This document shows positions 47,057 through 55,154 of a DNA stretch of 64,000 nt, in pieces. The position numbers were made by a program, and so were the translations under genes. Source of the stretch: JAWPMV01 sp039819665 (GTDB lineage: Bacteria > Bacteroidota > Bacteroidia > J057); assembly GCA_039819665.1 (NCBI GenBank), contig JBCBRM010000016.1, forward strand, positions 76,985 through 140,984, read 5' to 3'. Below the pieces are notes generated by a model, which made no database searches, had not been told where the DNA came from, and was given only the letters and a program-made list of their open reading frames with translations. The first letter of the stretch is position 1. Each line of letters starts with the position of its first letter.

Positions 47057-47920
47057 TTATCTTTTGGTGAATTGATAGTTACCATCGGCTTGTAGCCTCA
47101 CAGTTCCCAATAAGATTCTGTTCTTGCCGAGCGGTAATGTTTTGGTAAAAGTTTCTCCTCTTTGCTGGCGGGAGGCGTCCTTAGTAAAGATCAGACCTTT
47201 GATGATGACGGTCTTGTTTGGTTTTTTACTCTCTTTAAACTGAGCGTAAAGTTTGTATTCACCGGGAATGATCTTATCAAATTGTCGTACAGATTCCTGG
47301 TTGGTTCGAAGGTCGTTGCCGAATAAACGGTTACGCGACTTTCCACTGTCCCAGTTTCCTACGGAGCGGTTTTTCTTTCTTCCTCCGTATACACAGTCAT
47401 TTCCTTTACATACAAAGAAGTCCACATTATCTGCCTGGTCTAGCCAACTGACTTCAAAGGAAACTTTACAGGGAACGGAAGGTGCATCGCCAGTGAAGAG
47501 CGGAGAGTTTTTCTTACCTGAGGTCTCATTGATGGTCTCCTTGGGATCTTCTTTCGGCTTCTCGACTTCCTCTACCTTGACTTTAGGAATAGGAGGTGCG
47601 GGTTTTGGGTCTCGTACAGCTACCGGAACAGGTATGTCTGCCGGCTTTTCTACTTTTCTCTCTTCCACTTTCGGGAAGTCCTTATAGTCGACGAGTACGG
47701 TGAAGAGGGTGTCTCCCACTCTTTTTGAACTCAGACTATCATCCAGTGTTCCAAACAACTTCATCTGCGTGGTGTCCATATACATGACCACCTGATTCAC
47801 ATCGGGAGCCGAACTCCCGCCTTTTGGTGTGATGACAAAGAGGAAGATCACTGCACCCAGGGCACCTGTTACCAGGTCGAGAAAAGATAGATTAAATACT
47901 TGATTTGTTCTTCTTGCCAT
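47057..47920 (-). CDS. ExbD/MotB-like protein with periplasmic beta-sandwich
   Basis: 287 aa. One N-terminal helix, NLSFLDLVTGALGAVIFLFV, contains the membrane Asp expected of the ion-coupling residue in ExbD/MotB proteins. A Pro/Glu/Lys-rich linker (about residues 85-135) resembles the TonB spacer. The C-terminal domain (from about residue 145: VSFEVSWLDQADNVDFFVCK, FDKIIPGEYKLYAQF) matches the style of DUF2135/YfaP-like beta-sandwiches, not OmpA or ExbD. So a pore subunit carries an uncommon periplasmic head. It is third in the operon, after the zinc-ribbon gene. Confidence 0.75.
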   Translation of the reverse strand: MARRTNQVFNLSFLDLVTGALGAVIFLFVITPKGGSSAPDVNQVVMYMDTTQMKLFGTLDDSLSSKRVGDTLFTVLVDYKDFPKVEERKVEKPADIPVPVAVRDPKPAPPIPKVKVEEVEKPKEDPKETINETSGKKNSPLFTGDAPSVPCKVSFEVSWLDQADNVDFFVCKGNDCVYGGRKKNRSVGNWDSGKSRNRLFGNDLRTNQESVRQFDKIIPGEYKLYAQFKESKKPNKTVIIKGLIFTKDASRQQRGETFTKTLPLGKNRILLGTVRLQADGNYQFTKR

Positions 47921-47977
47921 GGATCATTGGTTTATTCTGTGTGTAGAACATTCTTCATTAACAAGGTGGCCAATTGG

Positions 47978-48286
47978 CTAGCCTGTCTTTTGGTTACTAA
48001 TCTCCCAGGGTTGAAAAGAACTATAGTTCCTGGGATTTGCTTTGGGTACTGGGGGTGCTATGGGTTTTGACGATGAGGGGGCCAGGGGAAAGTGGCAATG
48101 CACACATTTGTCTCCTTTGCCCGGAGCCTCGCTCCCGCAGTTTTTACACTGCGTGAGGCTCTTTTCCACAACGATATAATCTTTTTCTGGTTGACCGAGG
48201 GGAACGAGTTTCCCCTCCATATTACAGTGCACACATCTTATGGTGCCGTCAACATTTTCACTATTGCAATTCTTACAGATTAACAT
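47978..48286 (-). CDS. Double zinc-ribbon protein
   Basis: 102 aa with two CxxC...CxxC units: C4/C7/C18/C21 (ICKNCNSE, RCVHCN) and C47/C50/C61/C64 (QCKNCGSE, KCVHCH), the two repeats being alike. A proline-rich tail follows (PIAPPVPKANP). No helix that would be inserted in a membrane. It sits 8 bases from the barrel gene and 57 bases from the ExbD-like gene, so it is part of that operon. Function unknown; perhaps an adaptor. Confidence 0.75.
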   Translation of the reverse strand: MLICKNCNSENVDGTIRCVHCNMEGKLVPLGQPEKDYIVVEKSLTQCKNCGSEAPGKGDKCVHCHFPLAPSSSKPIAPPVPKANPRNYSSFQPWEISNQKTG

Positions 48287-48294
48287 GGTTCTTA

Positions 48295-49038
48295 TTAATA
48301 TTTATCAGAAAAGTTGATGTGGTACTCGTATCCTATGGTCAGGACAGTTGAGCGGTTGAATTGACTTCCTTTATAGTCGTCAAAAAATGTATTGGCTTGC
48401 TTATATCTTTGGTTGAAAGCGTCTCTGAAGTCATTGTCCCAGGTAAAGTTGAAGGTAATCGTACTTCTGTTGTTGAGTTTGAAATACATACCTGGAGAGA
48501 ACTGGAAACTTACCTGCGTGCTTTTGTAATCGTCATTTACGCCTGTTCCAAAATCAACAGAATACTGTTCGTTGGTTACTTCCTCAGATGCATAATATTC
48601 AATATTCTCATCGATCTTTCCACTGAATCCCATATTGAAAGCGGGACCCATGTCGAGCGAGAATCCAAAGTTATCAGAAACAGGTGCGCGATATCCTACC
48701 AGAACAGGTATAGATACATAATGCAGTCTTTCTTTTGCTGAAAGGAAACCTACGCCATTTTGATCACTGAAATTATCAGTTGCATAATTTCCGCCTTTCT
48801 GCATGTAATTCACCCCACTGGTGATGGTCCAGTTTGATAGTTGCAAACCAAATTCTACCCCACCATTCAGGCCGCTTAGGGAACTTGATGTTGTGTACAA
48901 CTCTGCAAGGTCAATCGTATGCTTGAATTTGGAAAAGTTTGTTCCGCCATTCGCGCCAATGAAAAATGAGCTCTGTGCTACTAAAGCGTTCAGGGGAAAA
49001 AATAGTGCTATAACAAGTAATTTTGTAAGCGATTTCAT
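48295..49038 (-). CDS. PorT-like outer-membrane beta-barrel protein
   Basis: 247 aa with a signal peptide cleaved near LVAQSS. The sequence after FFIGANGGTNFSKF is alternating strands with aromatic girdle residues (GLQLSNWTITSGVNYMQKGG, YVSIPVLVGYRAP), typical of the small 8-stranded barrels of the PorT/outer_membrane_beta-barrel family. It is the first gene of the zinc-ribbon/ExbD/ExbB operon. Its leader 49039-49298 has no supported gene. Confidence 0.8.
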   Translation of the reverse strand: MKSLTKLLVIALFFPLNALVAQSSFFIGANGGTNFSKFKHTIDLAELYTTSSSLSGLNGGVEFGLQLSNWTITSGVNYMQKGGNYATDNFSDQNGVGFLSAKERLHYVSIPVLVGYRAPVSDNFGFSLDMGPAFNMGFSGKIDENIEYYASEEVTNEQYSVDFGTGVNDDYKSTQVSFQFSPGMYFKLNNRSTITFNFTWDNDFRDAFNQRYKQANTFFDDYKGSQFNRSTVLTIGYEYHINFSDKY

Positions 49039-49298
49039 AAGTGATAAGAGTTTATTTGTTGAAAGTTGTGAAAGATTCTTAGTGATTGATTTTCTGTATA
49101 GACCTCAAAAATGCCCCCAAGTTGCGTGTCTGAGAATGAGAATGTACATCCGTGGCAATCACAGCACGAAGTGTGATCCATTGAGATGCATTTGTGAAGA
49201 AAAATTTTCGGCCCCAGGAAGAGTAAATGGGCCAATTCTTCTCATTTTGAGAGAAATGCTTGCGTAAATGAGAAAATTTGAAGGAAAAACAGGCCGGT

Positions 49299-50165
49299 CT
49301 ATGCCTCTCCAGGAATGAAATATTGGAAGATTAGGAAGGCAAACAACACAGAAAAAATGGGAATAAAAAAGATGTAAAGCGTCGGAACCACCAGCAGTTC
49401 CTCTACCAAATCTCCCTTAAAACTCAAGCCTATAACTCCCACAGTTAGCACGGCATTTTGAATCCCCGTCTCCAGAGAAACCGTCTTACTTTGGGCGATA
49501 CTTAAATTGAAGATTCTGCTGAGGATATAGCCGAAAGACATGCCAGCTGCAGCGATCAATCCGGAGGCCACAAATACATTGGCTGGAACCTCAAACATTT
49601 GGCGGTTATTGATGAGGGGAATAACAAAAATCAGGATGATGGCCAGGATGCCGATTCGTGCTCCTATTTTCTCAATGATTTTTCCCCACTTTTCACTCCT
49701 GCTCTTTATTAATACCCCTAGACTCACAGGTACCAAGAGCATGATGAGGGAGAGGAGAATTTTGCTGAAAGGAATACTGATTTCACTACCAATCCCCAGC
49801 GCCTCTGAATAGAACTTCAATAGTAAAGGCATCATAAAAGTGGCTACCAGGCTGGAAGCCACGGTCATAGAGATACTCAAGGCCACATCTCCTCTCGCAT
49901 AATAGGTGTATAAGTTAGACGTACTTCCTCCAGGCGTACAGGCGATCATCAGAAGTCCCAGCCCCATCACCGCAGATAAATCCAAACCCAATACAATTAG
50001 ATAGGCCAGAAAGGGAAGCAAGACAAATTGAGAAAGCATGCCTACCCAAAAAGCTTTAGGATGTTTGAAGGCATGTCGAAAGGAATCCCAGCTCAAGCTA
50101 GCTCCCAAAGCTAACATGATGGAAAGCAACATGACATTTATAAGCACGGAAAATGATATACCCAT
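49299..50165 (-). CDS. Bile acid:sodium symporter family (BASS) transporter
   Basis: 288 aa, about 9-10 hydrophobic helices. The crossover motif region IACTPGGSTSNLYTYYARGD is diagnostic of the SBF/BASS family, as is the later TVSLETGIQNAVLTVGVIGL. Such transporters move organic anions with sodium; substrate here unknown. No regulator adjacent. The gap 49039-49298 before the barrel gene has no clear element. Confidence 0.88.
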   Translation of the reverse strand: MGISFSVLINVMLLSIMLALGASLSWDSFRHAFKHPKAFWVGMLSQFVLLPFLAYLIVLGLDLSAVMGLGLLMIACTPGGSTSNLYTYYARGDVALSISMTVASSLVATFMMPLLLKFYSEALGIGSEISIPFSKILLSLIMLLVPVSLGVLIKSRSEKWGKIIEKIGARIGILAIILIFVIPLINNRQMFEVPANVFVASGLIAAAGMSFGYILSRIFNLSIAQSKTVSLETGIQNAVLTVGVIGLSFKGDLVEELLVVPTLYIFFIPIFSVLFAFLIFQYFIPGEA

Positions 50166-50235
50166 AGTTCTTTTGGAATCTGTCTTTTCATAAATATCAA
50201 CAGCATGTCATTGGAGCATGTAATACAAGCTAAGC

Positions 50236-50323
50236 AATCCCCTTGATTCAAAGAGGCTATTAGGATTCAAGGGGATTTCTCCGCTCAAAATTTGAGATCA
50301 CAATGACACAAGCTTTGCTTGTG
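50236..50323. repeat. Intergenic inverted repeats
   Basis: AATCCCCTTGA (50236-50246) is inverted at 50267-50277, and CACAAGC (50307-50313) at 50317-50323. A palindrome CTCAAAATTTGAG lies between them. They sit in the 256-base divergent gap upstream of the cyclase gene. Confidence 0.5.
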
Positions 50324-50421
50324 ATGCCTTATTTCCTTCTATTCTAGCCCCTATTCTTGAACCTCTATTTAAAGAAAAGATAAAAAAATTCGTAGATTCG
50401 AAAGACCTAAATACCCCCATA

Positions 50422-52128
50422 ATGCTTGAAACCAGAAAATTAGCTATCATAGTATTTGCAGATATTGCTGGTTACTCGGCTTTGATGCAGGCTGATGAAA
50501 AGGAGGCGCTTCATGTATTGGACCAGTTTAAATCTATTCTGGAGGAAGAAATGAATATGCATGATGGCGAGATAGTACAGTATTATGGAGACGGTTGCTT
50601 GCTCTCATTTGAAAGTGCTTTCCATAGCGTTAGTGCTGCAACCTCTCTACAAAGAGCATTTATTTATGCCAAGGTACCCGTCAGGATTGGGATGCATCTG
50701 GGGGATGTCCTCTATAAAAACAACAATGCTTTTGGAGATGGGGTAAATATTGCCTCGCGAGTTGAATCCCTGGGTGTTCCGGGTTCGATTCTTCTTTCCA
50801 AAACCGTAGCCAATCAAATCCGAAATAAATCCGATTTCTCCTTGCAAAACCTGGGGCCTTTCCATTTCAAAAATATCGATGAACCCATGGAGGTCTTTGC
50901 GATATCCAATCCGGGATTTGTGATTCCGCGACCAGATCAAATGGAAGGTAAATTGCAAAAGCCCAAGCCTAAGCAGGAGGAGCTGGCCAACCAGTCCGAA
51001 TGGGAACGCTACCAGATGCTGGAGATCATGGATGCACTCGAAGATGAGAAATGTGTCCTGATTTTGGGAAACTATGCGTTTTCCCGCCCAGCGGATACAT
51101 CGGGTATGAATGACTCTGAATTTTCCATTCCGGAACTCATCATGCGGGAGCAACAAAAATGGGCCAACGCCAATTCTTCAGAATCTTTGGCCGATTTCTA
51201 CACAGCAGCTCAAAGCCTGATAGGCCGAGCAGGTGGTCAACGCATGTTTATGGAACTTTCGGACATCAAACTGAAAGACCTGGGAAACAAACAGCAGGAG
51301 CGATTTAAAAAGATCAGTGAGATTCCGTTTGACCTCATCGTCTCTACCTATCCTTTCAACCTCCTACAGGAAGTTTTCAATAAGAATAAGATTGCTCACA
51401 ACTTCGATTACTACAGCTTCCTAGAAGAAAGTGGAGCCTTAGAGCCCTTTTCCGCAGAAAAGCCCTTGATCTATAATCTTTTTGGCAGTGTAAAGCATAA
51501 AGATTCTATGGTCATCTCTTTGGATCGCCTTTACCAATTCATTTTTGGAATCCTGGGAGTCAGACAGCTACCCAAGAAAATCCAGGACAAAGTAAAACAG
51601 GCCAGCCATCTGGTATTCCTGGGATTCTCTTTTGATGCCTGGTATATGAAACTCCTGCTTAGAGTTCTGAAGGTCCATGAGAAAGAAATTTCCTATGCCC
51701 ATCCTCCTGGACCGGCAGGTTTACGTCAACAGAATCGAATGTTCTTTGAATCCAATTTCAAAGTAACCTTCCTCAATAAAAAAGTGGATGAGTTTGTCAG
51801 CGAACTGCATAATCATTGCGAGCGGGCGGATATGCTGCGAACAGCCAGTGCCGAGGAAATTCCCACTCCTTACGAACAATTGCAGGAACTAACGGCTCGA
51901 TATAGATTGGAAGAAGTGATGGAACGCCTGGATGAAATCATCCTCAAAAATGGAAAAGCAGGTAGCCTCCTGAGAAAACTGGGAGACTATCAAAGGCGCT
52001 TCCACAAGATTAAAGAATGGGAGAATTATGAGACCTATGGAGATGAGGAGCTGGAACCGATGTGGGAAAAGCTAAAAACGGATGTTTCCCTATTTATTGA
52101 CCTCGTATCAGAAATGATCCCATCCTAA
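50422..52128 (+). CDS. Class III nucleotide cyclase fused to SIR2-like domain
   Basis: 568 aa, cytoplasmic. Residues 1-185 are a class III cyclase catalytic domain: metal aspartates D14 (VFADIAGYS) and D57 (YYGDGCLLSF), Asn109 and Arg113 in GDGVNIASRVE. The substrate-specifying Lys position is Gln53, so the nucleotide used is uncertain. From about residue 205 to 470 is a SIR2-like fold (CVLILGNYAF, DLIVSTYPFNLLQEVF, YNLFGSVKHKD, VFLGFSFDAWYMKLLLRVL), but the usual catalytic Asn and His of NAD hydrolysing members are replaced, so it looks enzymatically dead. The last 90 residues are helical, like an effector-associated domain. The nSTAND gene follows 10 bases later. Confidence 0.8.
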   Translation: MLETRKLAIIVFADIAGYSALMQADEKEALHVLDQFKSILEEEMNMHDGEIVQYYGDGCLLSFESAFHSVSAATSLQRAFIYAKVPVRIGMHLGDVLYKNNNAFGDGVNIASRVESLGVPGSILLSKTVANQIRNKSDFSLQNLGPFHFKNIDEPMEVFAISNPGFVIPRPDQMEGKLQKPKPKQEELANQSEWERYQMLEIMDALEDEKCVLILGNYAFSRPADTSGMNDSEFSIPELIMREQQKWANANSSESLADFYTAAQSLIGRAGGQRMFMELSDIKLKDLGNKQQERFKKISEIPFDLIVSTYPFNLLQEVFNKNKIAHNFDYYSFLEESGALEPFSAEKPLIYNLFGSVKHKDSMVISLDRLYQFIFGILGVRQLPKKIQDKVKQASHLVFLGFSFDAWYMKLLLRVLKVHEKEISYAHPPGPAGLRQQNRMFFESNFKVTFLNKKVDEFVSELHNHCERADMLRTASAEEIPTPYEQLQELTARYRLEEVMERLDEIILKNGKAGSLLRKLGDYQRRFHKIKEWENYETYGDEELEPMWEKLKTDVSLFIDLVSEMIPS

Positions 52129-52138
52129 GAACGCAAAC

Positions 52139-53146
52139 ATGAGTACCCTCAGATCCAGATATCCGGGCCTCAGGCCCTTTGATGCAGAAGAGAAAGGCTA
52201 TTTCTTCGGAAGGGACGAAGAAATAGAGGCGGTCTGTCGATTATTGGACCTCGATAATCTCACCATTCTTCACGGTCCCTCCGGAATGGGAAAATCATCT
52301 CTCATCAATGCGGGCATACTCCCTGCTTTGAGTAAAGTGAGAAATTGGGATGTTCCTTATCATATCGTTCAGGTTCGATTTACGAATTATGATCCCATTT
52401 TAGCCCGAATCAGAAGAGAGCGACAAGGACGTAAGGAAGAGGAAACTGAAATCGTCAAAGATCCCATTGATCGTTTTATCAGTGCCTGTCTAGGAAGTGA
52501 GCATGAATGGGAAGACATCATTCCCATGCCCAAAGCCAATCTATGGTTAAGTGCTAAGAAGATGCTGGTTGATCAGGGGGTACATCCCCTGCGTGTGATC
52601 TTTATTCTGGATCAGTTTGAAGAACTCTTTACCTATCCGGAAGAAAGGGTAGAAGAATTTGGCAGGCAATTAGGCGAACTCTATCATCAGATCATGCCAG
52701 AAAGTGTGCGCAAAGGATTGGAGAGAAAGATGATTATAGATTCGGATACGGAAGGGGAAAAAGCTCCTTTGCCAGGGCCGAAAGTAGCCCAGTATTTGGG
52801 ACGAATAGAAGAAGCGCTAGATTGTAAAATTTTGATCTCTATGCGCTCAGACAAGCTGCACTTTCTGGAACGCTTTAAAGCTTATCTTCCAGAGATGATG
52901 CTCAATAGCTACGAACTTCGAAGCTTCGACCAGAAACAGGCAAAAAAGGCTATCGCTGAGCCAGCTTCCCTACAAGGAGAAAACTTCATTTCCCCCAAGT
53001 TCAATATCCGGGAAGAAGTGCTGGATGAATTGATAGGATTTCTGGAAGACAAAATCACAAGAAGGATAGATCCCTCACAGCTTCAGATCGTTTGTCAGCA
53101 TATCGAAAAACGAATGATCGAGCGGGGGGAAAAACTAAATAAATAG
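52139..53146 (+). CDS. nSTAND1-type ATPase, N-terminal part
   Basis: 335 aa. YPGLRPFDAEEKGYFFGRDEE is the start of nSTAND1 proteins; Walker A GPSGMGKS at residues 46-53; Walker B FILDQFEELF at about 153-165; sensor ISMRSDKLHFLERF; lid YELRSFDQKQAKKAIAEPA. The protein ends in SQLQIVCQHIEKRMIERGEK, exactly where relatives continue into a winged-helix domain. That continuation is found in a different frame immediately downstream. STAND ATPases act as switch hubs in signalling and antiviral conflict systems. Confidence 0.8.
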   Translation: MSTLRSRYPGLRPFDAEEKGYFFGRDEEIEAVCRLLDLDNLTILHGPSGMGKSSLINAGILPALSKVRNWDVPYHIVQVRFTNYDPILARIRRERQGRKEEETEIVKDPIDRFISACLGSEHEWEDIIPMPKANLWLSAKKMLVDQGVHPLRVIFILDQFEELFTYPEERVEEFGRQLGELYHQIMPESVRKGLERKMIIDSDTEGEKAPLPGPKVAQYLGRIEEALDCKILISMRSDKLHFLERFKAYLPEMMLNSYELRSFDQKQAKKAIAEPASLQGENFISPKFNIREEVLDELIGFLEDKITRRIDPSQLQIVCQHIEKRMIERGEKLNK

Positions 53147-53168
53147 GACTACGGAAAAGCGAAAGGCA

Positions 53169-54524
53169 ATGGTTGAGCCAAGAAAGGAACATATAGAAGT
53201 GAATGGGTACGATGCCGCTCCTCTTGAATTACGCATTGAGGATGTGGGTAATCTGGATAGTGTATTGCGGGGCTATTATTTGAGTCAGATAAAGAAGCTG
53301 GAGAAAAGAAGTGATCGTAAAAATGCCCGTAAACTGATAGAAAATCATCTCGTTCTCCCGAAATCCCGCCAGAGAACTTCCAAGGATGCTGCATTTATTA
53401 GGGAAAAACTGGGCATCGAACCTTTGCTCCTGGAAAAACTGGAAAATTCGCGCCTGATCCGAAGAATTAGCAAAAGAGGAAATAATCCCATTTATGAAAT
53501 CAGTCATGATACACTGGTTGAACCTATACTCGCAGGAAAAAGAGATCGTGAAGCAATCGCACTTTTCTTGAAAAGGATCTGGAAATGGGTACTGGGATTT
53601 CTTTTGCTATGGTTCCTCTTCGGTATGCTGGTCGAAAATTGCTTTGGACTGATTCCTGATCCGGTAGAAGCCCCTAAAACTGTAGAGGTAGAATTAGGGA
53701 AACAAATGTTTACTCCCAAGGGAGATTATTCTTCCTTTAAACTGCCCATTAAAGCCTTACTTTCTGATAAGAAAATAAATCCCAACGATTCCATTTTAAT
53801 CAATTTAACCCTCGATGCCTTTCCACTGGATTCCTTAACGGATCCGGGCCAGGATACACTCCCCATTGTCCTTCCTGAACCGGTCAATATCTACCTAAGT
53901 GGAGAAAATCCGAATGAGTATCATGAATTCCCGGATTTGGTTATTCCCATCACTATGGTTCCCGGCAAGGATGGAGCTGCACCCAAACAGCTGTATGGAA
54001 AGCTGATTGGAAGTGTACGATTGAATCAAGGCACAAGGGGAGGTTTGGAAAATAAAAGGCTATCAAGCAATCCCATTAGCATGAACATGGATACAATTGT
54101 TCAGGCCGCTACGAACGAAAAAAACGTTCCTTTGAAGAGAGATCTGATGCTTTCTGATTTCTTTGAAAGTGAAGCTGATAAAAATAAGATCAGGAATACA
54201 CTCGGAGATCGATCTGTTTCTTTAGAATATAACGTCCAGTTAAAACCGGCTGATTATGTCCCGCCTCCTCCCAGAACAAAGTACGTCTCCGTTCAAGGCA
54301 TAGAAGTTCAATACTCGGATGGTACCCGAAGATTTATCTCCCCCGGAGATGGAAATAATGACGCAAGAGGTGCTGTTATAGGTGTCCATAAGGTAGCAAG
54401 TGGCGAAACTTTATTCAGGATAGCCAAACGCTATAACACTACGGCAGAGGAGATCAAACGCCTGAATAATCTGCAAGGCAACAGCATTTCTGTGGGACAG
54501 GAGCTTAAGATTCCCCTAAAATAA
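53169..54524 (+). CDS. nSTAND C-terminal half with membrane helix and LysM domain
   Basis: 451 aa from the ATG at 53169, though the frame is open from 53139. The first 130 residues are the missing nSTAND continuation: VLRGYYLSQIKKLEKRSD, then ENSRLIRRISKRGNNPIYEI and SHDTLVEPIL, the winged-helix and its conserved histidine-containing motif. A membrane helix follows at about 138-157 (WVLGFLLLWFLFGMLVENCF), then about 250 residues of unassigned exported domain, and at 406-451 a LysM domain (VASGETLFRIAKRYNTTAEE, ending VGQELKIPL). So the ATPase would be tied to the cell wall by LysM. Whether it is translated separately or by frameshift is open. Confidence 0.75.
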   Translation: MVEPRKEHIEVNGYDAAPLELRIEDVGNLDSVLRGYYLSQIKKLEKRSDRKNARKLIENHLVLPKSRQRTSKDAAFIREKLGIEPLLLEKLENSRLIRRISKRGNNPIYEISHDTLVEPILAGKRDREAIALFLKRIWKWVLGFLLLWFLFGMLVENCFGLIPDPVEAPKTVEVELGKQMFTPKGDYSSFKLPIKALLSDKKINPNDSILINLTLDAFPLDSLTDPGQDTLPIVLPEPVNIYLSGENPNEYHEFPDLVIPITMVPGKDGAAPKQLYGKLIGSVRLNQGTRGGLENKRLSSNPISMNMDTIVQAATNEKNVPLKRDLMLSDFFESEADKNKIRNTLGDRSVSLEYNVQLKPADYVPPPPRTKYVSVQGIEVQYSDGTRRFISPGDGNNDARGAVIGVHKVASGETLFRIAKRYNTTAEEIKRLNNLQGNSISVGQELKIPLK

Positions 54525-54540
54525 GCCCAGATAATTCGAA

Positions 54541-54584
54541 AAATGGAAGACTCATAGCCAAGCTAGGCGAGCCTTCCATTTTTA
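54541..54584 (+). terminator. Putative terminator after the nSTAND/LysM gene
   Basis: AAATGGAAG (54541-54549) pairs with CTTCCATTT (54573-54581) and is followed by Ts. The loop is long (23 bases) but has its own small stem. Confidence 0.6.
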
Positions 54585-54596
54585 TTTATGAAACAT

Positions 54597-54628
54597 TTTG
54601 GAGCAATCGTTCTAATTCATTATGTTTG
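54597..54628 (+). promoter_or_regulatory. Bacteroidota-type promoter of the TetR operon
   Basis: TTTG (54597-54600), a 20-base spacer, and TATGTTTG (54621-54628) reproduce the -33/-7 consensus (TTTG, 19-21 bases, TAnnTTTG). Both operators listed next overlap or abut it. Confidence 0.7.
54598..54615. promoter_or_regulatory. TetR-type operator 1
   Basis: TTGGAGCAATCGTTCTAA, an imperfect palindrome of the TTnGAnCnATnGTTCTAA type, sharing most positions with operator 2. Overlaps the -33 element. Confidence 0.6.
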
Positions 54629-54630
54629 TT

Positions 54631-54648
54631 TTAGAGCGATTGTTCTAA
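54631..54648. promoter_or_regulatory. TetR-type operator 2
   Basis: TTAGAGCGATTGTTCTAA, the second copy, centred 33 bases from operator 1 and covering the expected transcription start. Confidence 0.65.
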
Positions 54649-54677
54649 AATGAATTTTAACCCTTAAAAACAAATAC

Positions 54678-55136
54678 ATGAACTCAAGTACAGCTTCTAC
54701 TCTCCTAAAAATTTCTGCCATCTTATGGATCATTTGGGGTCTGGTACACATCTTTGCGGGCGTCATGACTATGCGAGGGCCTATCATTGGAGACATTTCC
54801 GCCTCTGTCAGTGGTATCGCTGATGCCGTTGATCCAAGTATTTTACAAATGGATTATCCCAAAGCCGCAGGAGCCATCATCGGCCAACATGGATTCAATC
54901 TCTTCTGGATAGGAATTGTGACCTTTCTCAGTGCTTTTTTTATTTGGAAAGGAAATAGACAGGCAATCTTCCTGGCAGCAATTACCGGTGGTCTGGCTGA
55001 TCTAGGATACTTCCTGTTTATGGACCTGGGTGGACATGTAAATTTTGTACCAGGTACTGTGATGACCCTCATATCTGCAACTGCCATCATCCTGACTTTC
55101 CTTGTAGCCTTCAGAAAAGAAGGTGCTATTTCCTAA
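54678..55136 (+). CDS. Small four-helix membrane protein
   Basis: 152 aa with four hydrophobic segments (about residues 12-30, 70-88, 96-112 and 125-145) and no polar domain. No family is recognised with confidence. It is the first gene of an operon with an SDR and a TetR regulator that probably represses all three through the two operators in its leader. Confidence 0.6.
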   Translation: MNSSTASTLLKISAILWIIWGLVHIFAGVMTMRGPIIGDISASVSGIADAVDPSILQMDYPKAAGAIIGQHGFNLFWIGIVTFLSAFFIWKGNRQAIFLAAITGGLADLGYFLFMDLGGHVNFVPGTVMTLISATAIILTFLVAFRKEGAIS

Positions 55137-55154
55137 CTAAAGAATCCATAAAAA

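Noticed and set aside
46285..47920. Zorya-type antiphage pair (ZorA/ZorB)
   Set aside because: The channel pair is MotA/MotB-like, but ZorB has an OmpA-like head and ZorA a long cytoplasmic coiled tail; neither is present, and there is no ZorC/D/E.
49039..49298. Small Cys-rich reading frame on the minus strand (49035-49235)
   Set aside because: 66 codons, no homology hint, overlapping the start region of the barrel gene; it looks like chance within the leader.
53124..53134. G6A5 homopolymer as the cause of the nSTAND split
   Set aside because: A slip there would meet the TAA at 53136-53138 in the second frame, so the junction has to lie further downstream.
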